From positions 1 through 25,834 of the forward strand of contig JBEDNN010000017.1 in NCBI GenBank assembly GCA_041170585.1: a stretch of 25,834 nucleotides of DNA, in the 5' to 3' direction. Under the pieces are notes generated by a model, which was not told the origin of the DNA, ran no database searches, and saw nothing but the letters and a program-made list of their open reading frames with translations. Of this stretch, positions 1-7,911 are shown piece after piece (the stretch's first letter is position 1; each line of letters begins with the position of its first letter). Made by a program: the position numbers and the translations under genes. This DNA is from JBDLSY01 sp041170585. GTDB taxonomy: Bacteria > Pseudomonadota > Gammaproteobacteria > Burkholderiales > Burkholderiaceae_C.

Positions 1-140
1 ATTATGTTATTTATGGCGGCATTGCTGCTTTAAGTGTACCGAAAGATGTCAGTAAAGCCGCAAAAGCACAAGGTTTATTTGTACTTAAACGCAAAGGCGA
101 ACAACTCAATATTCAAACAGATGGTATGAAAGGTTTTTAG
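1..140 (+). CDS. C-terminal end of an unrecognised protein (DUF3782-like tail), 5' truncated by the window
   Basis: The frame is open from base 3 to a TAG at 138-140 and gives 45 residues starting YVIYGGIAALSVPKDV and ending TDGMKGF. The pattern of a short hydrophobic strand, 'AALSVPKDV', 'AKAQGLFVLKRKGEQ' and a short basic tail resembles the C-terminal end of DUF3782-type proteins, which carry a coiled coil and a PD-(D/E)XK-like fold and are common in filamentous sulfur bacteria and cyanobacteria. That family call is from memory of the pattern only. That it is coding is likely because the frame is open to the left edge and has host-like composition. The start and most of the protein lie outside the window. 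Confidence 0.5.
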   Translation, partial: YVIYGGIAALSVPKDVSKAAKAQGLFVLKRKGEQLNIQTDGMKGF

Positions 141-330
141 GAAGGTATTTTTAATGACTTTGAAATAGGACTATTTATAAATAATAATTACAATTAACAC
201 ACCCATAAAAAGCTGTTAAAAAGAAACTTTAAAATACTGTTTTGTGAGGGATTTAGAGCGTAAAATTACCCAGTGTGGTTTTATTAGTTACTATTTTACT
301 GAACTATACAAACAGATAGGATAAATAAAA

Positions 331-1509
331 ATGCTTAAAATAAACAAAATAAAAATGACTGGAATAGGACCAATAAAAAATTTGGAACTATCCTTTGACA
401 ATCATTTCAATATAATCTGCGGACAAAATGGAATTGGCAAAACAACAATTTTAGATTGCCTGGCACAATCATTTGGAACAAGTAATACTTCTGTTAAAAG
501 GACAGCAGGATTAGAAAAAGGGAATTGGGACATTAATGTGACAATTAACAATGTTAGCCAATCCAAATCTTTTAATATACTCCTTTTTCACCCTAACGAA
601 AACACTTATCAATCACAAGGGTTTTACCAAAACTCAAATGACATTATTGTTTTTAAAACCCACAGAGATATTCCATATCAACATTTAGGCTCACTTAAAA
701 CTGACCCACAAAAAAACTTTTATCAGTTTGCTGAAGAAACAATGAAAGGCTCTTTGCCAAGTGATTTGAAAAATTGGTTTGTAAATAGACATTTGTGGTC
801 AGTACACCAAAATCATTTAGACGAACACCAAATTAAAAATATCACTCTTGCAAAGGAGTGTTTTAATATTCTTAATCCAAATATTTCGTTTAGCAAAGTA
901 AATCCTAGCTCCAATGATATTTTACTAAATACTCCAAATGGAGAAATTTATTTTGAGTATTTATCATCAGGTTACAAGTCTTGTATGGCGGTTTTAATTG
1001 GCTTGATTAAAGAAGTTGAGTTCAGATTTAAAGAACCAAGTAAGTTTATTAAAGACTTTGATGGTATCGTATTTATAGATGAGCTTGATTTGCATTTACA
1101 CCCTGAATGGCAAGCAAAAATATATGAAGCATTAAAAATAATTTTGCCAAATGCACAAGTATTTACATCAACACATAGCCCTCATATTATTCAAGTTGCA
1201 AATGCGAGAGAAATTATTCCACTAATACTTGACGAAACAAATGAGGTTAAATTAAATCAAATCATAAATCAGGAATATGGTTGCCAAGGTTGGACAGTAG
1301 AAGAAATTTTATCCGATGTTATGGGAATGACTGAAACAAGAACTTCTACATATTTAGATGCAATTTCAAATTTCAATATTGCTATTGACAGTGAAGATTT
1401 TAAAGCTGCAAATGCACAATTTTTAATTCTTGATGCTATGTTGCATCCAGAAAACTCGTTGAAAAAAATATTAAAAATACAATTAACTGGAATTTCAGCA
1501 AATGATTAA
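331..1509 (+). CDS. ptuA: Septu-type anti-phage ATPase, PtuA-like
   Basis: 392-residue ATPase of the ABC/SMC-like class used in the Septu defence system, where it pairs with an HNH nuclease and controls it. Visible motifs: Walker A GQNGIGKTT at residues 31-39, a signature-like YLSSGYKS at 210-217, Walker B IVFIDE at 246-251 followed by LDLHLHP, and a switch His in STHSP at 280-284. The region between Walker A and the signature is the usual insert. TAGGAT sits 8 bases before the ATG, supporting this start. The next gene overlaps its last 8 bases, so the two are probably translated together. The 190 bases upstream contain no gene I can recognise. Lines counted by hand are about 30-32% GC against about 42-47% in neighbouring housekeeping genes, suggesting acquisition. 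Family and motifs are firm; activity against phage is inferred from the pairing. Confidence 0.85.
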   Translation: MLKINKIKMTGIGPIKNLELSFDNHFNIICGQNGIGKTTILDCLAQSFGTSNTSVKRTAGLEKGNWDINVTINNVSQSKSFNILLFHPNENTYQSQGFYQNSNDIIVFKTHRDIPYQHLGSLKTDPQKNFYQFAEETMKGSLPSDLKNWFVNRHLWSVHQNHLDEHQIKNITLAKECFNILNPNISFSKVNPSSNDILLNTPNGEIYFEYLSSGYKSCMAVLIGLIKEVEFRFKEPSKFIKDFDGIVFIDELDLHLHPEWQAKIYEALKIILPNAQVFTSTHSPHIIQVANAREIIPLILDETNEVKLNQIINQEYGCQGWTVEEILSDVMGMTETRTSTYLDAISNFNIAIDSEDFKAANAQFLILDAMLHPENSLKKILKIQLTGISAND

Positions 1510-2254
1510 GTTAGATAGAACGCCAAAACCTGTCGAACTCACAACTACATTGCAAGTTGAGTTGACAGATGAATTTAAATTAACAGGCAAATCAGTTTGG
1601 AACATTGATTTTATCAAAAAAGGGTTATTAGGTTTTTCTAATGACAAATGTTGCTATTGTGAAGCGAACATAAATGAAGAAAGTAAATATTTGGAAGTAG
1701 AACATTTTCATCATAAAGACAAATATAAAGACGAAGTTTTAGAATGGGATAATTTACTGCCTTCGTGTAAAAAATGTAATGGAACAAAAAATAACCACGA
1801 CACCAAATTAGAACCAATAATTGACCCAAGCCAAATTGATCCCAAAGTCCATCTCAAATATTGGCGATATAGAATAAAAGGGACTGACGACTTTGGTAAA
1901 TTAACAGTTTCAGTACTAAACTTAAATGACCAAGACAGACTGGTTAAAAAGAGATTTGAAATCGGTAATGCTATCCACGTCAAATTGGAACAATTAAACG
2001 AATTGATAGACGATTACATTAATGGAGTTCAGACAAGCACACAGAGAAAAAATAGAATTGTAAATGGAACAAAAGACCTTATGAGAGAAGGACTTCCGAC
2101 AGCTATTTATTCAGCAACATCTGCAGCTGTAATTTTGACAGATACTGAATTTAAAGCACTAAAAAGTAAATTGGCTTCTTTAGGATTTTGGGATGCAGAG
2201 CTATCTCAGCTTGAAATTGACTTAATTAAAACGGCATTACAACTTGAAAACTAG
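1502..2254 (+). CDS. ptuB: Septu-type HNH nuclease, PtuB-like
   Basis: 250-residue HNH endonuclease of the type paired with PtuA (TIGR02646-like). The zinc-finger HNH core is complete: CCYC at residues 50-53, VEHF with the catalytic His at 68, N84 in WDNLLPSC, and the second Cys pair C89/C92 followed by N93. The remaining C-terminal two thirds is helical with no further motif I can name. The gene begins inside the end of ptuA (8-base overlap) in a different frame, the typical compact arrangement of this system. In known Septu systems the ATPase holds the nuclease in a complex that degrades DNA on infection; that role is inferred here from family and context. No reverse transcriptase is nearby, so this is a stand-alone Septu rather than the retron-associated form. 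Confidence 0.85.
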   Translation: MIKLDRTPKPVELTTTLQVELTDEFKLTGKSVWNIDFIKKGLLGFSNDKCCYCEANINEESKYLEVEHFHHKDKYKDEVLEWDNLLPSCKKCNGTKNNHDTKLEPIIDPSQIDPKVHLKYWRYRIKGTDDFGKLTVSVLNLNDQDRLVKKRFEIGNAIHVKLEQLNELIDDYINGVQTSTQRKNRIVNGTKDLMREGLPTAIYSATSAAVILTDTEFKALKSKLASLGFWDAELSQLEIDLIKTALQLEN

Positions 2255-2340
2255 AAAAGTTATTCATAAAAGTTGTTTTACAAAAAAGTAGAGCGTACTT
2301 TTATAAAAGGTGAAGTTTTATTAACAATCCAGAAAACCAC

Positions 2341-2376
2341 AGCCAATAATCAATTTGTTTTTACTGATTACTGGCT
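2341..2376. terminator. Hairpin between convergent ptuB and argJ, possible bidirectional terminator
   Basis: Arms AGCCAATAATCA (2341-2352) and TGATTACTGGCT (2365-2376) pair at 11 of 12 positions around a 12-base loop. It lies between the stop codons of two convergent genes, where a terminator is expected. On the minus strand the hairpin is followed by a short T-rich stretch; on the plus strand the following tract is only weakly T-rich. Moderate confidence as a hairpin, lower as a terminator. Confidence 0.45.
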
Positions 2377-2411
2377 ATTTAGTAATACGATTAATATTAA
2401 TTTGAACTCAA

Positions 2412-3635
2412 TTAAGTACGGTATTCAGCATTTATTTTGACATAATCGTAACTATAATCGCATGTCCAAACGGTTGTATGTGCTGTGCCACGTCCCAATT
2501 GAACCGTAACCGATATTTCAGATTTTGCCATAATAGCTGCACCTTGTGTTTCTGTGTAATCAATAAAACGTTGCCCGTCTTTAACCACACACACATCATC
2601 TAAAAAAATACTGCAATTGTTTGTATTTAAATCAGGAATAGCATTGCCAACCGCCATAATTAAACGCCCTAAATTTGGGTCGCTAGCAAAAAAAGCGGTT
2701 TTAACCAAAGGTGAATGGGCAATAAACTTACCGCAACGGTGTGCTTCTTCATCATTTTTAGCGTGTTCTATATTAATCGTTATTAATTTAGTCGCACCTT
2801 CACCATCACGTGCAATGGCTTGTGCTAAAGGTTGAGCCACACTCAATAAAGCTGCATACAAGGCTTTATATTCGGGCGTATTGAGCGTAATTTCAGGGCT
2901 GTTGCTTTGCCCTGTAGCAATTAACACAAAACTATCGTTGGTTGAGGTATCGCCATCTATAGTCACCCGATTAAATGAAGCATCGGCAACACTTTTAACT
3001 AAAGTTTGTAAAGCTAGCGGTTCAACTGTTGCATCGCAGGCTAAATAAGCCAGCATAGTTGCCATATTAGGCTGTAACATGCCCACACCTTTAGCAATGC
3101 CTGTAATGGTAATGGTATGTTTGTTTAATTGAAAACGCGTACTATTGGCTTTGTGAATAGTGTCAGTCGTCATAATAGCTTGTGCCGCTTCGCACCAAGT
3201 GGTATCTGACAAACTATTTACGGCATCAGGTAGAGCATTAACGATTTTATCAACGGGTAAATGTTCTAAAATAACGCCAGTACTAAAGGGTAGTATGTTT
3301 TCAGCATCGCAATTAAGCAAAGCTGCCACAGCAGCACATACTTTTTTAGCGGCTTGTAATCCTTGTTCGCCAGTGCCACAATTGGCATTGCCTGCATTGA
3401 TGATTAAAGCCTTAATCGCTTTTCCAGCACTTAAATGTTCACGGCATATTTGTACGGGTGCTGCAGCAAAAGCATTTTGTGTAAACACGCCAGCGACGCG
3501 GCTATTGGGGGCTAATTGCATCAGCATAACATCATTACGTTGCCATTTTTTTATGTGTGCTTTAGCGAAACCCAGTTTCACTCCAGCTACTGCATAAATA
3601 TGTTTTGGGTTGGGGGCATTTAAATTAACGGGCAT
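2412..3635 (-). CDS. argJ: Bifunctional glutamate N-acetyltransferase / amino-acid acetyltransferase (ornithine acetyltransferase)
   Basis: Cytoplasmic arginine-synthesis enzyme that moves the acetyl group from N-acetylornithine to glutamate and, in the bifunctional form, can also acetylate glutamate from acetyl-CoA. 407 residues is the normal family length. The self-cleavage site is plain: QPNMATMLAYLACDA, with Thr193 as the N-terminal nucleophile of the beta chain after cleavage between Ala192 and Thr193. Other conserved blocks are NAGNANCGTGEQG (80-92), FSTGVI (117-122), TTDT (156-159) and DGDTSTND (227-234). The start is an ATG; no strong Shine-Dalgarno is visible. It lies 76 bases downstream of the ABC exporter on the same strand, with an AT tandem repeat between. 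No other arg gene is in the window. Confidence 0.96.
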   Translation of the reverse strand: MPVNLNAPNPKHIYAVAGVKLGFAKAHIKKWQRNDVMLMQLAPNSRVAGVFTQNAFAAAPVQICREHLSAGKAIKALIINAGNANCGTGEQGLQAAKKVCAAVAALLNCDAENILPFSTGVILEHLPVDKIVNALPDAVNSLSDTTWCEAAQAIMTTDTIHKANSTRFQLNKHTITITGIAKGVGMLQPNMATMLAYLACDATVEPLALQTLVKSVADASFNRVTIDGDTSTNDSFVLIATGQSNSPEITLNTPEYKALYAALLSVAQPLAQAIARDGEGATKLITINIEHAKNDEEAHRCGKFIAHSPLVKTAFFASDPNLGRLIMAVGNAIPDLNTNNCSIFLDDVCVVKDGQRFIDYTETQGAAIMAKSEISVTVQLGRGTAHTTVWTCDYSYDYVKINAEYRT

Positions 3636-3688
3636 AATAAAGTAGTAAAGTAAAGGGTAGAGTAGAGGGTTTTTTGGTTGTTAAAAAT

Positions 3689-3712
3689 ATAAAATAATAA
3701 AATAATAAAATT
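3689..3712. repeat. Tandem repeat, ATAAAATA-type 8-base unit x3
   Basis: Three consecutive 8-base units (ATAAAATA, ATAAAATA, ATAAAATT) directly at the 3' end of the ABC exporter gene; the last unit reaches into its stop codon. One of a set of spacer repeats in this window, each with its own unit. Confidence 0.85.
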
Positions 3713-5490
3713 TACAAAGCCTGTAAAGTAGCTAAACGTTGATATAAACCCGGTTGAACGATGAGTTCACTGTGTGAACCCATTTGAATAATTTGTCCAG
3801 ATTCAAAAACATAAATGATATCGCAATGCTGGACTGTTGCTAAACGATGGGCAATAATTAATACAGTTTTATTGTGCATTGCAATATTTAAGGCTGTTTG
3901 TACCGCTGATTCATTATTAGCATCTAAGGCAGCAGTGGCTTCATCTAACAATAAAATCGGTGCATTGCGTAAAATCGCTCGGGCAATCGCCAAACGTTGT
4001 TTTTGCCCACCAGAAAGCCTTACACCGCGTTCACCCAATTCAGTGTCATAACCGTCAGGCATACTTTGAATAAACTCATGTAATTGTGCAGCGGTAGCAG
4101 CAGCAATGACTTGTTTTAAATCAGCTTCCATTGCACCGTAGCGAATGTTATTGGCAAAAGTATCTGAAAAAATAGTGGGTTCTTGAGGCACAATGCTGAT
4201 TAAATTACGTAAATCAGATAATGATAAACAGTTAATGGGTATACCCGCTATGCTTATATTACCTGACAATGGCTCATAAAACCGTTGTAATAAAGCAAAT
4301 ATAGTAGTTTTTCCCGCACCGCTAGGCCCGACTAAAGCAACACGTTGCCCAGCTTTAATATCAAAATTTAATTGTTTTAAAATATTAATATCGGGACGGG
4401 CAGGGTAGTTAAACATAATGTTTTTAAACTGAATGTTAATGGCAGTATTAATGGGGATTGTTTTTGGAGTTACTGGGTCATTAATGCTGGGCATTACCGC
4501 AAGTAACTCAAATAAACGTTCTGATGCCCCTGATGCACGTTGTATATCGCCCCATACTTCAGCCATAATACCCACACCTGAACCCACCATCATCGCATAA
4601 ATAAAAAATTGTGTAAGCTCTCCAACAGTGGTTTCACCCGCCATTACGCTGTTAGCACCTAGCCATAAGCCTAATAATAAAGCGGCTGAAAAAGCCAACA
4701 TAATAAATACCATCATCACGGCACGTAAACGGGTTCGGCGCATCGCTGTACTAAAAGCCTCCTCTACTCTTAAGGTAAATCGGTGGCTTTCATAGCCTTG
4801 TTGGTTGTGTGATTGAACCGTACTAATCGCGTTGAGTGCTTCACCTGCCAAGCTGGAAATATCAGCTACGCGGTCTTGACTGGCACGAGATAACTTACGA
4901 ACACGGCGAGAAAATAAACTAATAATAGCCATAACCACTATGATAATTAGCAATACCAAGGCTGTCGTCATAGGGTAAGTATAAAATAACATACCAATAC
5001 TGCCAACAACCAATAAACTATTACGAATGCCCATAGATAAACTTGAGCCGACTAAAGTTTGAATCACAGTGGTATCGGTCGTTAAGCGGGATAAGACTTC
5101 ACCTGTTTTTAAGGTTTCAAAATAATGCGGTGGTTGATGAAGTAAACGCGCATAGACTGCATTGCGAATATCACTGACAACGCGTTCGCCTAACCAGCCA
5201 ACAACCATAAAACGCGCACCTGCTGCTAAAGCCATTAATCCTACTGCCGCACCTAGTTTGAGTAAGGTCGTTATTAAGTAAACACTGTTTTTTTCAGCAA
5301 TTGCTTTGGTAAAACCTTGGTCAATAACTTGTCGCAAAATTAAAGGGGTCGCCAGTGTTGCTAGGGCTGCAATGATTAAAAATATACTGGCCCACACTAC
5401 GCGTATACGATAAGGTTTTAAAAAAGGTAGCAAGGCACGTAAACTAGAAGATTTTAGATTTTTTTTATCGTTCATTGAAAATGAATTCAT
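3712..5490 (-). CDS. ABC exporter, fused permease and ATPase, MsbA-related family
   Basis: Half-transporter of the ABCB/MsbA-like type: an N-terminal six-helix membrane domain and a C-terminal ATPase, expected to work as a homodimer in the inner membrane. The opening SLRALLPFLKPYRIRV and LRQVIDQGF match the MsbA-related subfamily (TIGR02204-like). ATPase motifs: Walker A GPSGAGKTT, signature LSGGQKQR, Walker B ILLLDEATAALD and switch His in IIAHRL. The substrate is unknown; lipid, peptide or drug export are all possible. The frame is open further to a TTG at 5529, but that extension is just three copies of a 9-base tandem repeat read as Leu-Tyr-Leu, so I place the start at the ATG at 5490, preceded by AAAGAAAC. 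That start gives 592 residues, in the family range. argJ follows on the same strand. Confidence 0.93.
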   Translation of the reverse strand: MNSFSMNDKKNLKSSSLRALLPFLKPYRIRVVWASIFLIIAALATLATPLILRQVIDQGFTKAIAEKNSVYLITTLLKLGAAVGLMALAAGARFMVVGWLGERVVSDIRNAVYARLLHQPPHYFETLKTGEVLSRLTTDTTVIQTLVGSSLSMGIRNSLLVVGSIGMLFYTYPMTTALVLLIIIVVMAIISLFSRRVRKLSRASQDRVADISSLAGEALNAISTVQSHNQQGYESHRFTLRVEEAFSTAMRRTRLRAVMMVFIMLAFSAALLLGLWLGANSVMAGETTVGELTQFFIYAMMVGSGVGIMAEVWGDIQRASGASERLFELLAVMPSINDPVTPKTIPINTAINIQFKNIMFNYPARPDINILKQLNFDIKAGQRVALVGPSGAGKTTIFALLQRFYEPLSGNISIAGIPINCLSLSDLRNLISIVPQEPTIFSDTFANNIRYGAMEADLKQVIAAATAAQLHEFIQSMPDGYDTELGERGVRLSGGQKQRLAIARAILRNAPILLLDEATAALDANNESAVQTALNIAMHNKTVLIIAHRLATVQHCDIIYVFESGQIIQMGSHSELIVQPGLYQRLATLQAL

Positions 5491-5502
5491 ATTAAGTTTC
5501 TT

Positions 5503-5529
5503 TAAATACAATAAATACAATAAATACAA
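5503..5529. repeat. Tandem repeat TAAATACAA x3
   Basis: Three perfect 9-base copies in the leader of the ABC exporter gene. Because the unit is a multiple of three, it leaves an open frame that makes the exporter look 13 residues longer than it probably is. Confidence 0.9.
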
Positions 5530-5625
5530 AATATATGTTTTATATTTACGAAGTACATATTAAAGCATAACTATTCTATTAATCCAACAGTTTACAATTG
5601 CGTAATGTCGTAATGACAACATAAT

Positions 5626-5657
5626 GATAATTTAATAATTTGATAATTTGATAATTA
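5626..5657. repeat. Tandem repeat GATAATTT x4 (imperfect)
   Basis: Four 8-base units (GATAATTT, AATAATTT, GATAATTT, GATAATTA) in the divergent spacer between the ABC exporter and the beta-oxidation genes. The spacer (5491-5697) must carry promoters for both directions, but I cannot assign them with confidence. Confidence 0.85.
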
Positions 5658-5658
5658 A

Positions 5659-5670
5659 GTTTGTTCAAAC
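5659..5670. promoter_or_regulatory. Inverted repeat GTTTG-TT-CAAAC upstream of the beta-oxidation genes, possible operator
   Basis: A 5+5 base inverted repeat with a 2-base centre lies 17 bases before the AAGGAG ribosome-binding site of the fatty-acid oxidation gene. Fatty-acid regulators such as PsrA and FadR bind short palindromes in this position, but this order of half-sites is not a clear match to either. Candidate only. Confidence 0.25.
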
Positions 5671-5697
5671 CCATTTAAATATTTACAAGGAGTTTTT

Positions 5698-7806
5698 ATG
5701 ACCGCACAATATACGACTCAAGGTATGGTAGCCCTAATTACTTTAGACAATCCACCCGTTAATAGTTTGGGATTGAATACTCGGCAAGCGATTTGCACGC
5801 ATATTGTCGCTGCTAATCAAGATGAAACCATTAAAGCTATTGTGATTACGGGGTCAGGTAAAGCTTTTTGCGGTGGAGCTGATATTACCGAGTTTGGTAC
5901 GCCAAAAGCTTTACAAGAGCCTAATTTATTAAGTGTCATTAGCGTTATAGAAAATTCTAATAAACCTGTGATAGCCGCAATTAATGCAACGGCAATGGGC
6001 GGTGGCTTAGAGTTAGCACTAGGTTGCCATTATCGTTTAGTACAAGCAGGGGTTAAAGTAGCTTTGCCCGAAGTTAAACTCGGTTTAATTCCTGGGGCGG
6101 GTGGTACACAGCGGCTACCCCGTGCAATTGGTATTGAAAATGCTTTAAATATGATAGTAAGTGGCGAACCGGTTGCGGTTGAGTTATTGGCTGCTATTCC
6201 AAATCAAGTCTTATTTAATAAAGTGCTTGAAGAGGACGAAGAGTTACTAGTATTTGCAAATCATTTTGCCACAATGATACATGCTGCACGACCTTTGCCT
6301 AAATTAAGTCTTTTAAATGTTCAGCACGACAATGCCGATGGGTATTTTCAATTTGCACGCAATACTGTTCGTACCACGGCAAAACAGTATCCTGGTCCCC
6401 TAAAGTGCGTTGATGCAGTTGAGTCAAGTTTGAAAAAAAGTTTTGCTTTAGGTATGGCTCATGAACAAGAGTTGTTTGTCGCTTTAATGATGACGCCAGA
6501 AAGTCGGGCGCTTCGCCATGCTTTTTTCGCAGAACGGGGCTGTAGCAAAATCATAGATGTACCTGACTCAACACCAAAGCGAACCATTAAAACCGTTGGA
6601 ATAGTCGGTGCCGGTATGATGGGGGGCGGTATTGCGATGAATTTTTTGAATGTGGGTATACCTGTTATTTTGTTAGAAACGAATCAAACTGCTTTAGACC
6701 GTGGTTTAAATATGTTACGCGGTAATTATGCAGCTCAAGTCGCTAAAGGTAAATTAAAACAAACTGTATTTGATGAGCGTATGGCTTTATTAACCAGTAC
6801 TTTGGATTACAGCTCATTTAAAACAGTTGATTTAGTGATTGAAGCCGTATTTGAAGAGATGAGTGTTAAAGAAAGTGTCTTTAAGCAATTAGATGCTGTC
6901 TGTAAATCAGGGGTTATTTTAGCGTCTAATACCAGCACTTTGGATTTAAATACAATCGCTCACTGTACTAAGCGTCCACAAGATGTGGTTGGTTTACACT
7001 TTTTTAGCCCCGCGAACGTCATGAAATTGTTAGAAGTTGTCCGTGGAACGGCTACCAGCCATGAAGTGTTGGCAACGGTGATGGCATTAGCAAAAACCAT
7101 TAAGAAAACAGCGGTTGTTAGTGGTGTGTGTGATGGTTTTATTGGTAACCGTATGATTGACCCGTATGCCCGTCAAGCGGGTTATTTGTTAGATGAAGGC
7201 TGCACACCACAACAGGTTGATAAAGCCATTGAAAATTTTGGTTTCATGATGGGTCCATTTCGTATGTGGGATATGGCAGGCAATGACATTGCTTGGGCGA
7301 TTCGTAAACGCCGTGCGATTGAACAACCGCATATTCGTTACAGTAAAACAGCTGATTTATTGTGTGAAATGGGACGAATGGGACAAAAAACCAATGCAGG
7401 CTGGTACGATTATCAAGTCGGTAAACGAGAGGCTATTCCAAATATCAGTGTAGAAGAGATGATTATCAAACACCGTGAAAGCCTAGGTATCACACCACGT
7501 AAAATTAGTGATGAAGAAATTGTGCAGCGTTTAATATTTGCTTTAGTCAATGAAGGGGCTTATATTTTAGAAGAAGGCATTGTCAGCAAAGCCAGTGATA
7601 TTGATATGGTGTATTTAACAGGCTATGGTTTTCCTGTCTTTCGTGGTGGGCCTATGAAATATGCTGATGAATTGGGTTTATTTAATGTGGTGCAGGCAAT
7701 GAAACAGTTTGCTAATTATTTACCAGATGCGGCTGATTGTTGGCAGCCAGCACCTTTATTATTACAGTTAGCGACAGAGGGTAAAACTTTTAGCCCGTTG
7801 CGTTAA
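5698..7806 (+). CDS. Bifunctional enoyl-CoA hydratase / 3-hydroxyacyl-CoA dehydrogenase (FadB/FadJ-like)
   Basis: 702-residue multifunctional beta-oxidation enzyme: hydrates trans-2-enoyl-CoA, then oxidises L-3-hydroxyacyl-CoA with NAD. Hydratase domain at about 1-180, with the oxyanion-hole segment FCGGADI and catalytic Glu105 (GGGLEL) and Glu125 (LPEVKLG) spaced 20 apart as in E. coli FadB. Dehydrogenase domain from about 297, with the NAD-binding glycine loop GIVGAGMMGGG (301-311), catalytic His434 in GLHFFSP and Glu446; a second dehydrogenase C-terminal domain follows. Start supported by AAGGAG at 5687-5692. The N-terminus resembles the roughly 700-residue EHHADH-like type more than FadB proper, so I give no symbol. 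The thiolase gene lies 105 bases downstream, completing the cycle apart from the acyl-CoA dehydrogenase. Confidence 0.94.
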   Translation: MTAQYTTQGMVALITLDNPPVNSLGLNTRQAICTHIVAANQDETIKAIVITGSGKAFCGGADITEFGTPKALQEPNLLSVISVIENSNKPVIAAINATAMGGGLELALGCHYRLVQAGVKVALPEVKLGLIPGAGGTQRLPRAIGIENALNMIVSGEPVAVELLAAIPNQVLFNKVLEEDEELLVFANHFATMIHAARPLPKLSLLNVQHDNADGYFQFARNTVRTTAKQYPGPLKCVDAVESSLKKSFALGMAHEQELFVALMMTPESRALRHAFFAERGCSKIIDVPDSTPKRTIKTVGIVGAGMMGGGIAMNFLNVGIPVILLETNQTALDRGLNMLRGNYAAQVAKGKLKQTVFDERMALLTSTLDYSSFKTVDLVIEAVFEEMSVKESVFKQLDAVCKSGVILASNTSTLDLNTIAHCTKRPQDVVGLHFFSPANVMKLLEVVRGTATSHEVLATVMALAKTIKKTAVVSGVCDGFIGNRMIDPYARQAGYLLDEGCTPQQVDKAIENFGFMMGPFRMWDMAGNDIAWAIRKRRAIEQPHIRYSKTADLLCEMGRMGQKTNAGWYDYQVGKREAIPNISVEEMIIKHRESLGITPRKISDEEIVQRLIFALVNEGAYILEEGIVSKASDIDMVYLTGYGFPVFRGGPMKYADELGLFNVVQAMKQFANYLPDAADCWQPAPLLLQLATEGKTFSPLR

Positions 7807-7813
7807 AAAATAA

Positions 7814-7885
7814 AAATTTAAAAAATTTAAAAAATTTAAAAAATTTAAAAATATATAGATATATATAGATATATATAGATATATA
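7814..7885. repeat. Two adjacent tandem arrays: AAATTTAAA x4 and ATATATAGAT x3
   Basis: In the spacer between the hydratase/dehydrogenase and thiolase genes, a 9-base unit with TTT every 9 bases runs from about 7814 to 7849. It is followed at 7851-7885 by three perfect ATATATAGAT units and a half unit. The array ends 16 bases before the thiolase ribosome-binding site, so copy-number change would alter the distance within the operon. Confidence 0.9.
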
Positions 7886-7911
7886 AAAATATTAAAAACT
7901 AGGAGATTATT

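Noticed and set aside
141..330. Small gene or structured RNA upstream of the Septu operon
   Set aside because: Only short frames without a ribosome-binding site and no convincing stem-loop were seen.
331..2254. Retron with PtuAB effectors
   Set aside because: No reverse transcriptase gene and no msr/msd-like structured RNA was found beside the two genes.
3160..3597. 145-codon open frame antisense to argJ, and similar antisense frames over fabG, flotillin, clpX and tig
   Set aside because: They mirror strong genes, show no family motif and have no ribosome-binding site; they are a by-product of codon bias.
5491..5529. Upstream TTG start of the ABC exporter adding MYLLYLLYLKKLN
   Set aside because: The extension is only a 9-base tandem repeat read in frame; the ATG at 5490 is preceded by AAAGAAAC and gives the usual N-terminus.
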